A stretch of 59,605 nt of DNA from NCBI GenBank assembly GCA_038320885.1, contig JBBQER010000006.1, positions 1-59,605 on the forward strand. Reading direction: 5' to 3'. Of the stretch, positions 8,569-15,800 are shown piece by piece. A program made the translations under genes and the position numbers. This DNA is from JBBQER01 sp038320885. GTDB lineage: Bacteria; Actinomycetota; Acidimicrobiia; IMCC26256; PALSA-610. How positions within the stretch are numbered: position 1 is the first letter of the stretch; every line of letters starts with the position of its first letter. The notes under the pieces are model-generated. The model saw nothing but the letters and a program-made list of their open reading frames with translations, made no database searches and was not told the origin of the DNA.

Positions 8569-9321
8569 ATGGACGAGGTGTTCAAGGCGCTGGCGGACCC
8601 GACCCGCCGCGGCCTCCTGGACGAGTTGTTCCGTGAGGACGGGCAGACGCTCAGCGCGCTCGAGGAGCGCTTCTCCATGACGCGCTTCGGCGTGATGAAG
8701 CACTTGAAGCAACTCGAAGAAGCCGGCCTCGTGGTCACCAGGAAGCAGGGCCGCGAGAAGCTCCACTTCCTCAACCCGGTCCCCATCCGGCTCGTCCACG
8801 ACCGGTGGGTGAGCAAGTACGCCGAGCCCTGGGCCGCCGGCCTGAGCGGCCTCAAGAACGAACTGGAGACGCAGATGGAAAAGGTGTTCGAGATCTCCAT
8901 CAAGACAACCCCCGAGCGCCTTTGGGAGGCGATCACCGATCCTCAGACCCGGGCCAAGTACAACTTCGGCGCCGCGGTGCACACCGATTGGAAGGTCGGC
9001 TCGCGCATCGAGATGGCCGCGCCCGACGCCGGCTTCGTGCTCGGTGAAGGCGAAGTGCTCGAAGTCGACCCGCCGAGCCGCCTCGTGCACACGATGCGGG
9101 CGTTCTTCAGCGAAGAGGCAAAGGCCGAGGGCTCGACGCGGATCGCCTGGGACATCGAACCCGTCGGCGACTCGTGCCGGCTCACGCTCACCCACGACCA
9201 GATGCGCGAAGGCGCGAACGACCAGATCTACGGCGGTTGGCCGATGATCCTCTCCGGCCTGAAGACGTGGCTCGAGACGGGTGAGCTCCTCACGACGCCG
9301 GGCTCACTCATGTACACGTGA
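8569..9321 (+). CDS. ArsR-family regulator fused to SRPBCC (AHSA1-like) domain
   Basis: A 250-aa fusion. Residues 1-100 form a winged helix ('ALADPTRRGLLDELF', 'MTRFGVMKHLKQLEEAGLV') of the ArsR family, without metal-binding Cys pairs. Residues 105-250 form an SRPBCC/AHSA1 helix-grip domain ('TTPERLWEAITDPQTRAKYNFG', 'DPPSRLVHTM', 'GGWPMILSGLKTWLETGE'). The SRPBCC cavity may bind a hydrophobic ligand that controls DNA binding, which is inference. A palindrome inside its own promoter fits autorepression. The 3' end overlaps the convergent GNAT gene by 18 nt. Confidence 0.9.
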   Translation: MDEVFKALADPTRRGLLDELFREDGQTLSALEERFSMTRFGVMKHLKQLEEAGLVVTRKQGREKLHFLNPVPIRLVHDRWVSKYAEPWAAGLSGLKNELETQMEKVFEISIKTTPERLWEAITDPQTRAKYNFGAAVHTDWKVGSRIEMAAPDAGFVLGEGEVLEVDPPSRLVHTMRAFFSEEAKAEGSTRIAWDIEPVGDSCRLTLTHDQMREGANDQIYGGWPMILSGLKTWLETGELLTTPGSLMYT

Positions 9322-9822
9322 GCGCATGCAGACTCGTATCGCCGGTTCGAGACCAAGGGCTGCCTCGTGTTCTCGAACCGCGCGCAACTCCGGGCCGATC
9401 TGTTCCTCGGGTATGACGCGGAACCCGAGGTGCTCGTAGAGCGGACGGTTCCACGGGACGTCGGTGAATGTCGTGAGCGTGATCGCCGGGTAGCCGTTCT
9501 CGGCGGCCCACGTTCGCACCTGATCCAGGAGCGCACGGCCGACACCGGTCCCCTGTCGGTCGGGCGACACACTGAACTGCTCGATGTGCGCGGCGCTGTC
9601 GACGGTGTCGACGATCAGGTACCCGATCGGCCGATCGTCGTCGTCGACGGCCACCCAGCCGCGGTGTGCGCTCGCGTATTCATTGAGCTCCTCGATCGAA
9701 GCCGGTTCGGCGTCGGCGATGTCGGGCATGCCGACGTCACGGAACTGTTGGCCGGCGCGCCGTTCGACCTCCTGCAGGGCCGCGCTGTCATCGGCGCGTG
9801 ACGGGCGAATCGAAACGGGCAC
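9304..9822 (-). CDS. GNAT-family N-acetyltransferase
   Basis: A 172-aa protein with the acetyl-CoA-binding motif 'RQGTGVGRALL' and the downstream 'PLYEHLGF' typical of GNAT enzymes. It would transfer an acetyl group to an amine whose identity cannot be inferred. The start is GTG at 9822, 4 nt after the stop of the PQQ-type lipoprotein gene, so it is probably the last gene of that operon. Its C-terminus overlaps the convergent ArsR-type gene by 18 nt. Confidence 0.9.
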   Translation of the reverse strand: MPVSIRPSRADDSAALQEVERRAGQQFRDVGMPDIADAEPASIEELNEYASAHRGWVAVDDDDRPIGYLIVDTVDSAAHIEQFSVSPDRQGTGVGRALLDQVRTWAAENGYPAITLTTFTDVPWNRPLYEHLGFRVIPEEQIGPELRAVREHEAALGLEPAIRVCMRSRVHE

Positions 9823-9826
9823 GGCG

Positions 9827-11242
9827 TCAGCCGGCGGGTGGACGCGCGACGACCTTGTGCGCTTCGCTCCATGCGATCACGCCGTCGAGTGAAGTCCCGA
9901 CGAAGCGGGGGACCTTCTCCGGCGTGGCAATCGCGGCGCCACTCGGACGACAGGCGAAGAGCGCGTTGTTGCCCTGATACGACGTTGTCGGGTTGGTACC
10001 GTCGGGAACGTTGGTGGTGTACCGCGTTGGCTTCTGGCACCACGCGATCGCACCGGCGGCAGGCGGTGTTCGCGATCCGTTCTCGAGGTTCAGCGCGGTC
10101 AGCTTGCGGCCGGGTCCCGACAACACGACGGTGTTCTCGGCCAACTCGGGTGACGTGCTCTCGAGCAGATCGCGCTCGCTGCCGGCGTCGAACGACCACA
10201 GCGTCTTGCCGGATTGCAGTGCGAATCCCTCGAGGATCACGTTGAAGTTCGAGAACGTCGGGCTGCCGGTTTTGGACGCCTTGACGATCCCGCGCAATCG
10301 CAGTCGCAGGCCCTGCGTCGGCGACTTGTACGTCGTCGTTCCCTCCGATCGTTGCACCATCCCCGGGCACGGCAGATCGGAGCACGCGTACTGCGTGCCC
10401 GAGTCGCGCCACGCCGCGGAACCGTCGCCGATCCGAACGCCGGCGGTCATGGTCTTGGACACGTCGAACACCGCGCTGTCGGCGGTGGAGCTGAGCGGTG
10501 CCCCCATCACCGAACCGACGAACAATCCTTCGTTCGGGACGCGATCGAAGTTCCAGCCGTTGTCGGTCGACGCCCCGGCCAGCGTGAACACGCTCGCCAG
10601 CGGACGTTGCCACGCGATCCGGCCCGCGCTGACGGCCGCGAACATCTCGGGCTTGCGGGTCCCGAGATCGTAGAGAGCCGGAGCGATCGAACGGGGAGAC
10701 GAGCCGGCCGGGAAGCGCGGCGAGGTGAGCGCCTTGCCGGTTGCCGCGGCGAACCGGAGCTCGCGCGCTTGCTGCGGCTGACCGAGTGCGAATCCTGTAG
10801 TGCAGACCGCAGTGGCATCGTCGGCGCACGATGTCGCCCAGTCGGAAAAGATGCCCGGCGGGCTGGTCCAATCCAACGAACCGTTGCGAGCATCGACACC
10901 GACCAACGCGGCGGAACCCTTGCCGACGTCGCGCAGGAACACGACGCGGTTGCCGTCGATCGCGAACGTCGGGGTGACACCTTGCGTGACGCCCGACGCC
11001 GATGCGTCGAGCTTCCAAGCGGTGCTGCCCGTCTTGGGATCCAGCCCGACGATGTCGAGGCCGGCACTCCCCTGGACGTAGAGCACGAAGCGCCCGCCCG
11101 CGCGATACGGCTGTGACACCGGCTTCAGGTCGGCGCGTACCCAGCCCGGACCGGCGACCGTCGCCGACGGTTTCGAGCTGCTCCCCGAACAACCCGCGAG
11201 CACAACCGCACAGCACAAGCACGCGATTCGTCGTCGCATCAT
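9827..11242 (-). CDS. PQQ-like beta-propeller lipoprotein
   Basis: A 471-aa protein with a lipoprotein signal ending in 'VVLAGC' (Cys18), so it is expected to be anchored outside the membrane. The mature part holds several PQQ/WD40-like blade repeats, for example 'GLDPKTGSTAWKLDA', 'GVDARNGSLDWTSP', 'FALQSGKTLWSFDAG' and 'ALNLENGSRTPP'. Related proteins act as scaffolds or sensors rather than enzymes. Its ATG overlaps the stop of the preceding 154-aa protein gene (ATGA), and the GNAT gene follows 4 nt later. The start 'MMRRR' is well placed for a signal peptide. Confidence 0.88.
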   Translation of the reverse strand: MMRRRIACLCCAVVLAGCSGSSSKPSATVAGPGWVRADLKPVSQPYRAGGRFVLYVQGSAGLDIVGLDPKTGSTAWKLDASASGVTQGVTPTFAIDGNRVVFLRDVGKGSAALVGVDARNGSLDWTSPPGIFSDWATSCADDATAVCTTGFALGQPQQARELRFAAATGKALTSPRFPAGSSPRSIAPALYDLGTRKPEMFAAVSAGRIAWQRPLASVFTLAGASTDNGWNFDRVPNEGLFVGSVMGAPLSSTADSAVFDVSKTMTAGVRIGDGSAAWRDSGTQYACSDLPCPGMVQRSEGTTTYKSPTQGLRLRLRGIVKASKTGSPTFSNFNVILEGFALQSGKTLWSFDAGSERDLLESTSPELAENTVVLSGPGRKLTALNLENGSRTPPAAGAIAWCQKPTRYTTNVPDGTNPTTSYQGNNALFACRPSGAAIATPEKVPRFVGTSLDGVIAWSEAHKVVARPPAG

Positions 11243-11703
11243 TTCTTCCGGGTTCGGCGCACGGGCTCGAGCGCGGTGATGTAGTCGGTGAGGCGCGTCG
11301 CGAGCTCGATCACGAGCATCTCGTCACCGAGGTCGGGGTCGGGCCACGTCTCGGAGACGCGCCGCCACCGGTCGGCGCGGCCGAGGAACTCTCCCACCTG
11401 CGCCTCCTTGCCGACCGAGCGTCGCCAGCGCTTCTCGTTCGCGAGGAGATGCGCGATCACGGCGTCGTTGTCGACGGCCTTCGGATACTCGGAGTGGAAG
11501 CCCACCTCGATCGCAAGGACGGTGGCCTCTTTGTCGGCGTCGGCTCCGACCACCTGTGCTTCGTAGTGCTCCTTGGGCGGGGTCAGCGGTCCGAACCACA
11601 CCTTTACGCCGTAGCGGTGCGCGCGGTGGTGGTACTCGCCGAGCTCCGACGGCGCGAACCCGCGCATCGCCTCGCCGACCTCGTCGAACAGCAAGAACTC
11701 CAC
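11239..11703 (-). CDS. Conserved hypothetical protein (154 aa)
   Basis: A soluble, charged protein without signal peptide or membrane helix. Notable segments are 'GEYHHRAHRYGVKVWFG', 'VLAIEVGFHSEYPK', 'HLLANEKRWRRSVGKEAQVG' and 'ADRWRRVSETWPDPDLGDEMLVIELATRLTDYI'. No family with an assigned function is recognised. It sits 9 nt after a hydrolase gene and overlaps the PQQ-type lipoprotein gene, so it is part of a four-gene minus-strand operon. Function is unknown. Confidence 0.75.
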   Translation of the reverse strand: MEFLLFDEVGEAMRGFAPSELGEYHHRAHRYGVKVWFGPLTPPKEHYEAQVVGADADKEATVLAIEVGFHSEYPKAVDNDAVIAHLLANEKRWRRSVGKEAQVGEFLGRADRWRRVSETWPDPDLGDEMLVIELATRLTDYITALEPVRRTRKK

Positions 11704-11712
11704 CGGGACAGG

Positions 11713-12483
11713 TTAGGAACCCGTCACGCGTGCCGCGAACGCAACTGCAGCGGCTTCGATTTCGGCCCGCTCGACGTCGAGCGTCGCAACGTGGAAGCTG
11801 CGCAGGAGTCGGAGTTTCTCGACCGGGCCGCCGACGTGTTCGGCGTAGAAGTCACTCGACGCGGGCGGGACCACGTGATCGTTGTCGCTCGTGATCACGA
11901 GCGAGGGGCAGCGGATCCGAGGTAGCTCGCTCTGCAGCTTCTCCAGCTCGTCGAGGAGCGAGAGGAGCTGCGCGGGCGGGACTTCGGAGTAGGCCAGCTC
12001 CGTCTGATCGGGGTCGGCGATGTCATTGCCGGGGCCGGGGATGCGCGTCACGCCCTGCGCAACCAACTGCTCGATGCCGTCGCGCAGGTTCGGCTCGGGT
12101 GGCGAGAACGCGCCGTTGATCACGATCAGCCCCGCGATCTCCGGATGGCGCACCGTGAGCCACGCCGCGAGCGTTGCTCCCATCGAGAGCCCCGATACGA
12201 CCACGCGTTCGCAGCGGGCGGCGAGCGCGTCGTAGGCGTGCTCGACCGTGGCCGACCAGTCGGCGAACGTCGTGGTTGCCATGTCGTCGACCGATGTGCC
12301 GTGTCCCGGAAGGCGCGGGAGCTCGACCGCGTAGCCGGCCGCGGCGAAGGCGTTCGCCAAGCCGCGCATCGATTGCGGGCATCCGGTGAAGCCGTGCACC
12401 ACGAGCGCGCCGTTCGGACCTCCCGGAGCGGAGAACGGTTCGGCGCCGGGCATCACTGCGATGGGCTCGCGATCGGGTGGCAT
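11713..12483 (-). CDS. Alpha/beta hydrolase, carboxylesterase/lipase type
   Basis: A 256-aa alpha/beta-hydrolase. The oxyanion region 'VVHGFTGCPQSM' is followed by the nucleophile elbow 'VSGLSMGAT' (Ser). The acid is probably in 'VITSDNDHVVPP' and the catalytic His in 'RSFHVATLD'. This pattern matches bacterial carboxylesterase / monoacylglycerol-lipase enzymes (Est30-like). Expected to be cytoplasmic. It is the first gene of a minus-strand operon with the hypothetical protein, PQQ-type lipoprotein and GNAT genes. Confidence 0.9.
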   Translation of the reverse strand: MPPDREPIAVMPGAEPFSAPGGPNGALVVHGFTGCPQSMRGLANAFAAAGYAVELPRLPGHGTSVDDMATTTFADWSATVEHAYDALAARCERVVVSGLSMGATLAAWLTVRHPEIAGLIVINGAFSPPEPNLRDGIEQLVAQGVTRIPGPGNDIADPDQTELAYSEVPPAQLLSLLDELEKLQSELPRIRCPSLVITSDNDHVVPPASSDFYAEHVGGPVEKLRLLRSFHVATLDVERAEIEAAAVAFAARVTGS

Positions 12484-12520
12484 GCAACCATCATGCCCGG
12501 CGCGGGCGTTGCAGTTCGGG

Positions 12521-13210
12521 TCAGCGCGGGAAGGCGACGAGCGTGTTCTGCAACGCGCACTGGGCCGGCAGCGGTGCGGCCAACCCCATGTACGACCGGT
12601 GGTACTCGCCGCCGTGGCACGCGTCCCATGTCGCGGCCCAGTCTTCGGCGCCGCTCGGCTCCGCCCAGCCTTGGCTACTGACGGTGCCCGAGAAGAAGTG
12701 GTTGGCGTCGCAGCCGCGGGCCGCGCACCATTGCGCGATCCGCGCCGGGTCGAGGCGTGCGAGGTCCCACGCGTGCCCCGCTTCGTGCAGCGCCACGACG
12801 CGCAGCGTGCTCATCGATTCGTTGGCGCGGACGAAAAGCTCGGTGACGCCCGCGGGTTGGGTCGCACCGAGGAGTCCGGCGCGAGGTCCGTCGCATTGCA
12901 CGCGCCACCCCGGTGGCCAGGAGATGGACGCGAGGACGCCGGCGCAGGTCGTCGGTTGCGTCACGGCGGGGACGGGCGGAAGCGTGGGCCGCGCCTTCGC
13001 CGGCGCAACTGGCTGACGACGAATCGCAGTCACGGCAGGTGCCGGCGCCATGATCGTTCGCGCGGGAGGTACGCACGTCGGCGCGTCACAGTTCGCGGCG
13101 TTGGCGCGCAAGCCGTCGACGAGCTGGACGCCGGCAAACGCGCCGGCGGTCAGCAACGCAGTGAGCGCGCACAGCACAAGGAAGCGCTCTCGGATCCACA
13201 ACGCCTTCAT
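12521..13210 (-). CDS. Membrane-anchored protein with HExxH-like metallopeptidase motif
   Basis: A 229-aa protein with one N-terminal membrane segment ('FLVLCALTALLTAGAFAGV'), a Pro/Thr/Ala-rich linker and a Cys-containing extracellular domain. 'VVALHEAGHAWDLARL' contains HEAGH, a zinc-metallopeptidase-like motif. The rest of the domain, including 'PTTCAGVLASISWPPGWRVQCDG', occurs in small extracellular actinobacterial proteins. Protease activity is not certain because a third zinc ligand is not obvious. The adjacent hydrolase gene starts 37 nt downstream on the same strand. Confidence 0.78.
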   Translation of the reverse strand: MKALWIRERFLVLCALTALLTAGAFAGVQLVDGLRANAANCDAPTCVPPARTIMAPAPAVTAIRRQPVAPAKARPTLPPVPAVTQPTTCAGVLASISWPPGWRVQCDGPRAGLLGATQPAGVTELFVRANESMSTLRVVALHEAGHAWDLARLDPARIAQWCAARGCDANHFFSGTVSSQGWAEPSGAEDWAATWDACHGGEYHRSYMGLAAPLPAQCALQNTLVAFPR

Positions 13211-13345
13211 CGGTCGCTCTCTTGCGTGCGCTCGGGGGAGACGCGTGGGGCACGCAGAGACGCCTCGCCGATACCTGTCGGCTGCCTTCCAGCATGGATG
13301 AAGGGATCAACCCGCGCCACGCTCGAACGAGTGATTCACGGGGAG

Positions 13346-14134
13346 TCACCGGAGATCGCGCAGCGTGCTCTTGGCGTTGCGGCGGCTTTCGCGCGCCTTT
13401 CGCAGATCGCGCCGGGCCGCTTCGAGCGAGTCCTGGAGTTCGTCAACGCGCGCTTGCGCTCGATCTGCCTCCGCTTCGGCCGCGTCGGCTTCTTTGCGCG
13501 CCGCTTCCTCGCGCGCGAGCGCGGCGCGTCGCTTCTCCTCGCGTTCGCGCTCGGCCCGGGCGGCGTCGGCCCGAGCCGGACGCGTCGTCGGCTGCTCCGC
13601 CTTCTTTTGCGTGGCGCTCGACCGGGGCAGGTCGGGTACGAGCGTGAGCCCGACCGCGTCGGGAAAGCCCGCCGCGGACGCCTCGCGAGTGATGCGGCCC
13701 GCTCGGAGCTGCGTGGCGGTCTCTTCGTCGGTGCTGACGGCGCGCAGCGTGGAAACGATCTCGCTGCGGAACTTGTCGTTGGAGCGATCACCGAGAATCC
13801 CGAGCGCGGCTCCCGTCGCCGCGTCGATCGCCTCGCGGTGCGCGCGGATTGCGTCGCGCAGCATGTCGGGCTTGTTCGAACCTCGAGTCTGCGCCGCGAA
13901 GAGCTCGCTGCTCGCGTCGAGCACGCTCTCGACGAGTTGCGGTTCGCGACGCGCGACCTGGTTGAGTGTCCACGCCGATGTGCTCGGGCGCCGGGCCGCT
14001 TGCAGAAGCTTGGCCCCGGCCTTGTCTCCCGCATCCCGAAGGGTTGCACTCAGCCGCTTCCGAACGTTGACGAACTCACTCGGATCGACCTCGTAGAGCT
14101 CGTCCAATGCGTCTTCGAGCGGGCCGGGTGGCAT
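13346..14134 (-). CDS. Coiled-coil protein of unknown function (262 aa)
   Basis: Starts at ATG 14134 ('MPPGPLEDALDELYEVDP'). The N-terminal half is mixed helical with 'FVNVRKRLSATLRDAGDKAGAK', 'STSAWTLNQVARREPQ' and 'MLRDAIRAHREAIDAATG'. The C-terminal third is a highly charged Ala/Arg/Glu coiled coil from about residue 185 to the end. Similar proteins are widespread in Actinobacteria without assigned function. The frame continues upstream of 14134, but that extension runs through a decayed region and is not included. No signal peptide is seen. Confidence 0.8.
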   Translation of the reverse strand: MPPGPLEDALDELYEVDPSEFVNVRKRLSATLRDAGDKAGAKLLQAARRPSTSAWTLNQVARREPQLVESVLDASSELFAAQTRGSNKPDMLRDAIRAHREAIDAATGAALGILGDRSNDKFRSEIVSTLRAVSTDEETATQLRAGRITREASAAGFPDAVGLTLVPDLPRSSATQKKAEQPTTRPARADAARAEREREEKRRAALAREEAARKEADAAEAEADRAQARVDELQDSLEAARRDLRKARESRRNAKSTLRDLR

Positions 14135-14265
14135 CCCCTCAGTTTGGCCGAGCCGTCGTAGTGCGACGCGTGCAATCGGATAGCCCGCCGGCGGTCGGAT
14201 GCTGCCCACGCCTACCTGAAATCGTGATGCTGCCTCGACCCGGCGGGCGAGGTCGACGATCGCGA

Positions 14266-14589
14266 TCACGTTCGAAACGAGGTGGCTGACACCCACGACG
14301 AAGAGCGCTCCCCGGGGGTCGAACCGACGTCGCCAAACGGGATCTGCCCGTAGGGCAGCGGTACCCACACGTCGCTCGGCATCAGCACGACTGCCGCGCC
14401 GGCCATGAGCACCACGGTGTAACCGCCGACCAATCCGGAGGTCGGAAAGTGCTCGGAAAAGCGCGCGTGAACGCTCGGAAGAGTTGCCCGGGTGTCGGTC
14501 GTCGGGTCGTACCCGATGGAGCGCATGTCGTAGTTCACGACGACCACGCGCCGGCCGTCCGATGTGGCCGTGAGCGCTTCGGCGTGCAC
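14266..14589 (-). pseudogene. Remnant of a kelch/galactose-oxidase-like secreted protein
   Basis: About 100 codons on the minus strand read as propeller sequence: 'TATSDGRRVVVVNYDMRSIG', 'YDPTTDTRATLPSVHARFSE' and 'HFPTSGLVGGYTVVLMAGAA'. This resembles the blades of kelch-type extracellular proteins of Actinobacteria. There is no signal peptide, no full set of blades and no intact continuation on either side, so it looks like a leftover piece. The coding frame breaks near 14266 into a sequence in another frame that still has some coding character. The family assignment comes from pattern recognition only. Confidence 0.45.
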
Positions 14590-14594
14590 GGCCG

Positions 14595-14910
14595 GTGGCG
14601 GATCCGCGATGCGCCGTCACTCGCGTCGGGCCGATGCGATATCGGCGACGCCAGCGAGGTGGCCGCCGACGTCGACGGCGCCCGTCGGTTCATCCGGGGG
14701 ACCGCCGCCGGGCGCGTCGACCAGACCTGGTACGAGGTGTTCCGCGGCGGTTGCACGACGAAGCGACTCCACTCTCGCGACGAGCGCTCCCAGGTGACGT
14801 CCGAGCTGTTGCGACGCGCGCCGGCGATCGTCGGCTACGTCACGCGGGTCGAGCTCGCGCGGGAACTCAAGGTCCGGTCGAACGGCCGGCTCCGCCTCGA
14901 TCCCCGCTGA
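14595..14910 (+). pseudogene. C-terminal remnant of a membrane/regulatory protein
   Basis: In this stretch a plus frame ends at a stop at 14908-14910. It gives a plausible protein end: 'RFIRGTAAGRVDQTWYEVF', 'GGCTTKRLHSRDERSQVTSE' and 'YVTRVELARELKVRSNGRLR'. The Gly-Gly-Cys followed by a helix-rich tail ending in SxGRLxLDP resembles the C-terminus of a common actinobacterial membrane protein family. No matching N-terminus exists upstream, where only the antisense kelch-like remnant is found. It is therefore annotated as a truncated gene, at low confidence. Confidence 0.4.
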
Positions 14911-14972
14911 GACGGACCACTTTTCACGCGACGTATCGATGAGTTCCGCCGCGCTCTAACGTCGAACCTCAT

Positions 14973-15572
14973 ATGCGAATCATTCTGACTGACTTCATCA
15001 GCGTCGACGGCGTCTCGCAGGCTCCCGGCGGGCCCGAGGAAGACACCGACGGCGGGTTCCGTCACGGTGGCTGGTCGGGTCCGTTCTTCGACCCCGACTC
15101 GATGGCGGCGGTTATCGGCGAGCTCATGGATCGCACGGAGGCGCTGCTGTTCGGGCGGCGCACGTGGGACGGCATGGCCGCCGCGTGGCCGGGGCGGGCG
15201 GGCGATCCGTACGCCGACCAGATGAACGCGATCCGGAAGTACGTCGTGTCGAGGACATTGTCGGCGGAGGACGCGTCCTCCCGGTGGAACAACACGACCC
15301 TCCTCAATGTCGCCGACGACGCGATCGAGGCGATCCGCTCTCTGCGAACGAGTGGTGGTGACGGCGGCCTGCAGGTCTGGGGCAGTGTCTCGCTCGCTCG
15401 TCAGCTCATCGAGAACGATCTCGTCGACGAGTACTGGCTCATGATCGAGCCGATCCTGTTGGGTGGTGGAAAGACGATCTTCCCGTCGGACGGTCAGGCT
15501 CGGCCGCTGGAGCTCGTGTCGGTGACGCAGGCGAAGACCGGCGTCCTCATCTGCGCCTACCGCCCGGCGTAG
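14973..15572 (+). CDS. RibD/dihydrofolate-reductase-like family protein
   Basis: A 199-aa protein of the RibD C-terminal (DHFR-like) fold. The N-terminal strand is 'IILTDFISVDGVSQAPGGP', followed by 'ALLFGRRTWDGMAAAWPGR', 'YVVSRTL', 'LQVWGSVSLARQLIENDLVDEYWLMI' and 'PILLGGGKTIF'. It is expected to be an NADPH-dependent reductase, although members of this family often have no known substrate. The stop codon (15570-15572) falls just next to a copy of the tRNA-Arg 3' half, so the gene marks the outer boundary of the tRNA-associated islet. Confidence 0.9.
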   Translation: MRIILTDFISVDGVSQAPGGPEEDTDGGFRHGGWSGPFFDPDSMAAVIGELMDRTEALLFGRRTWDGMAAAWPGRAGDPYADQMNAIRKYVVSRTLSAEDASSRWNNTTLLNVADDAIEAIRSLRTSGGDGGLQVWGSVSLARQLIENDLVDEYWLMIEPILLGGGKTIFPSDGQARPLELVSVTQAKTGVLICAYRPA

Positions 15573-15574
15573 CA

Positions 15575-15614
15575 CGCTCGGAGGGAGTCGAACCCCCAAC
15601 CTTCTGATCCGTAG
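15575..15614 (-). repeat. Distal copy of tRNA-Arg 3' half (att-like direct repeat)
   Basis: Forty bases match positions 18369-18408 of the intact tRNA-Arg gene exactly, from the anticodon to the acceptor stem. The match extends to 44 with one mismatch at the outer edge. It lacks the 5' half, so it is not a functional tRNA. An exact tRNA 3'-half duplicate at a distance is what site-specific integration into a tRNA gene leaves behind. It defines the outer end of an islet of about 2.8 kb. Confidence 0.85.
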
Positions 15615-15800
15615 GGCTTTCGCCTACGCCCGAGACCGGATGTCTCGTGCTCCGCAATGCTCCTGAGCAGGAACGGTACCGCGGGATCGTCCGTCGTACG
15701 CGGGTCGGTCCATCGCGTTCGGCACTGCTCGTTGGCAAACGCGTGAGCAACGAGTTGCGCTGCTGGGCGGCCCGAAAGATCGGTCGACACAAGGTGCAGA
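15615..15800. other. Gene-free stretch at the outer end of the tRNA-Arg islet
   Basis: No complete gene is visible between the repeat and the FtsX permease stop. On the minus strand a frame reads 'LHLVSTDLSGRPAAQLVAH' and 'PAVPFLLRSIAEHETSGLG' before running into the tRNA copy. This has some coding character and could be the start of a truncated gene, but no family is recognised. No integrase or recombinase remnant can be identified. Confidence 0.4.

Noticed and set aside
9615..11222. 535-codon minus frame overlapping the PQQ-type lipoprotein and GNAT genes
   Set aside because: It is in another frame of the same strand, with Arg/Gly-rich composition. The lipobox, propeller repeats and GNAT motif are all in the chosen frames.
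14135..14620. Upstream extension of the coiled-coil gene frame
   Set aside because: The extension contains no credible ribosome site and overlaps the kelch-like remnant. The protein start at 14134 fits better. Part of the extension near 14135-14310 has some coding look, so this is not absolute.
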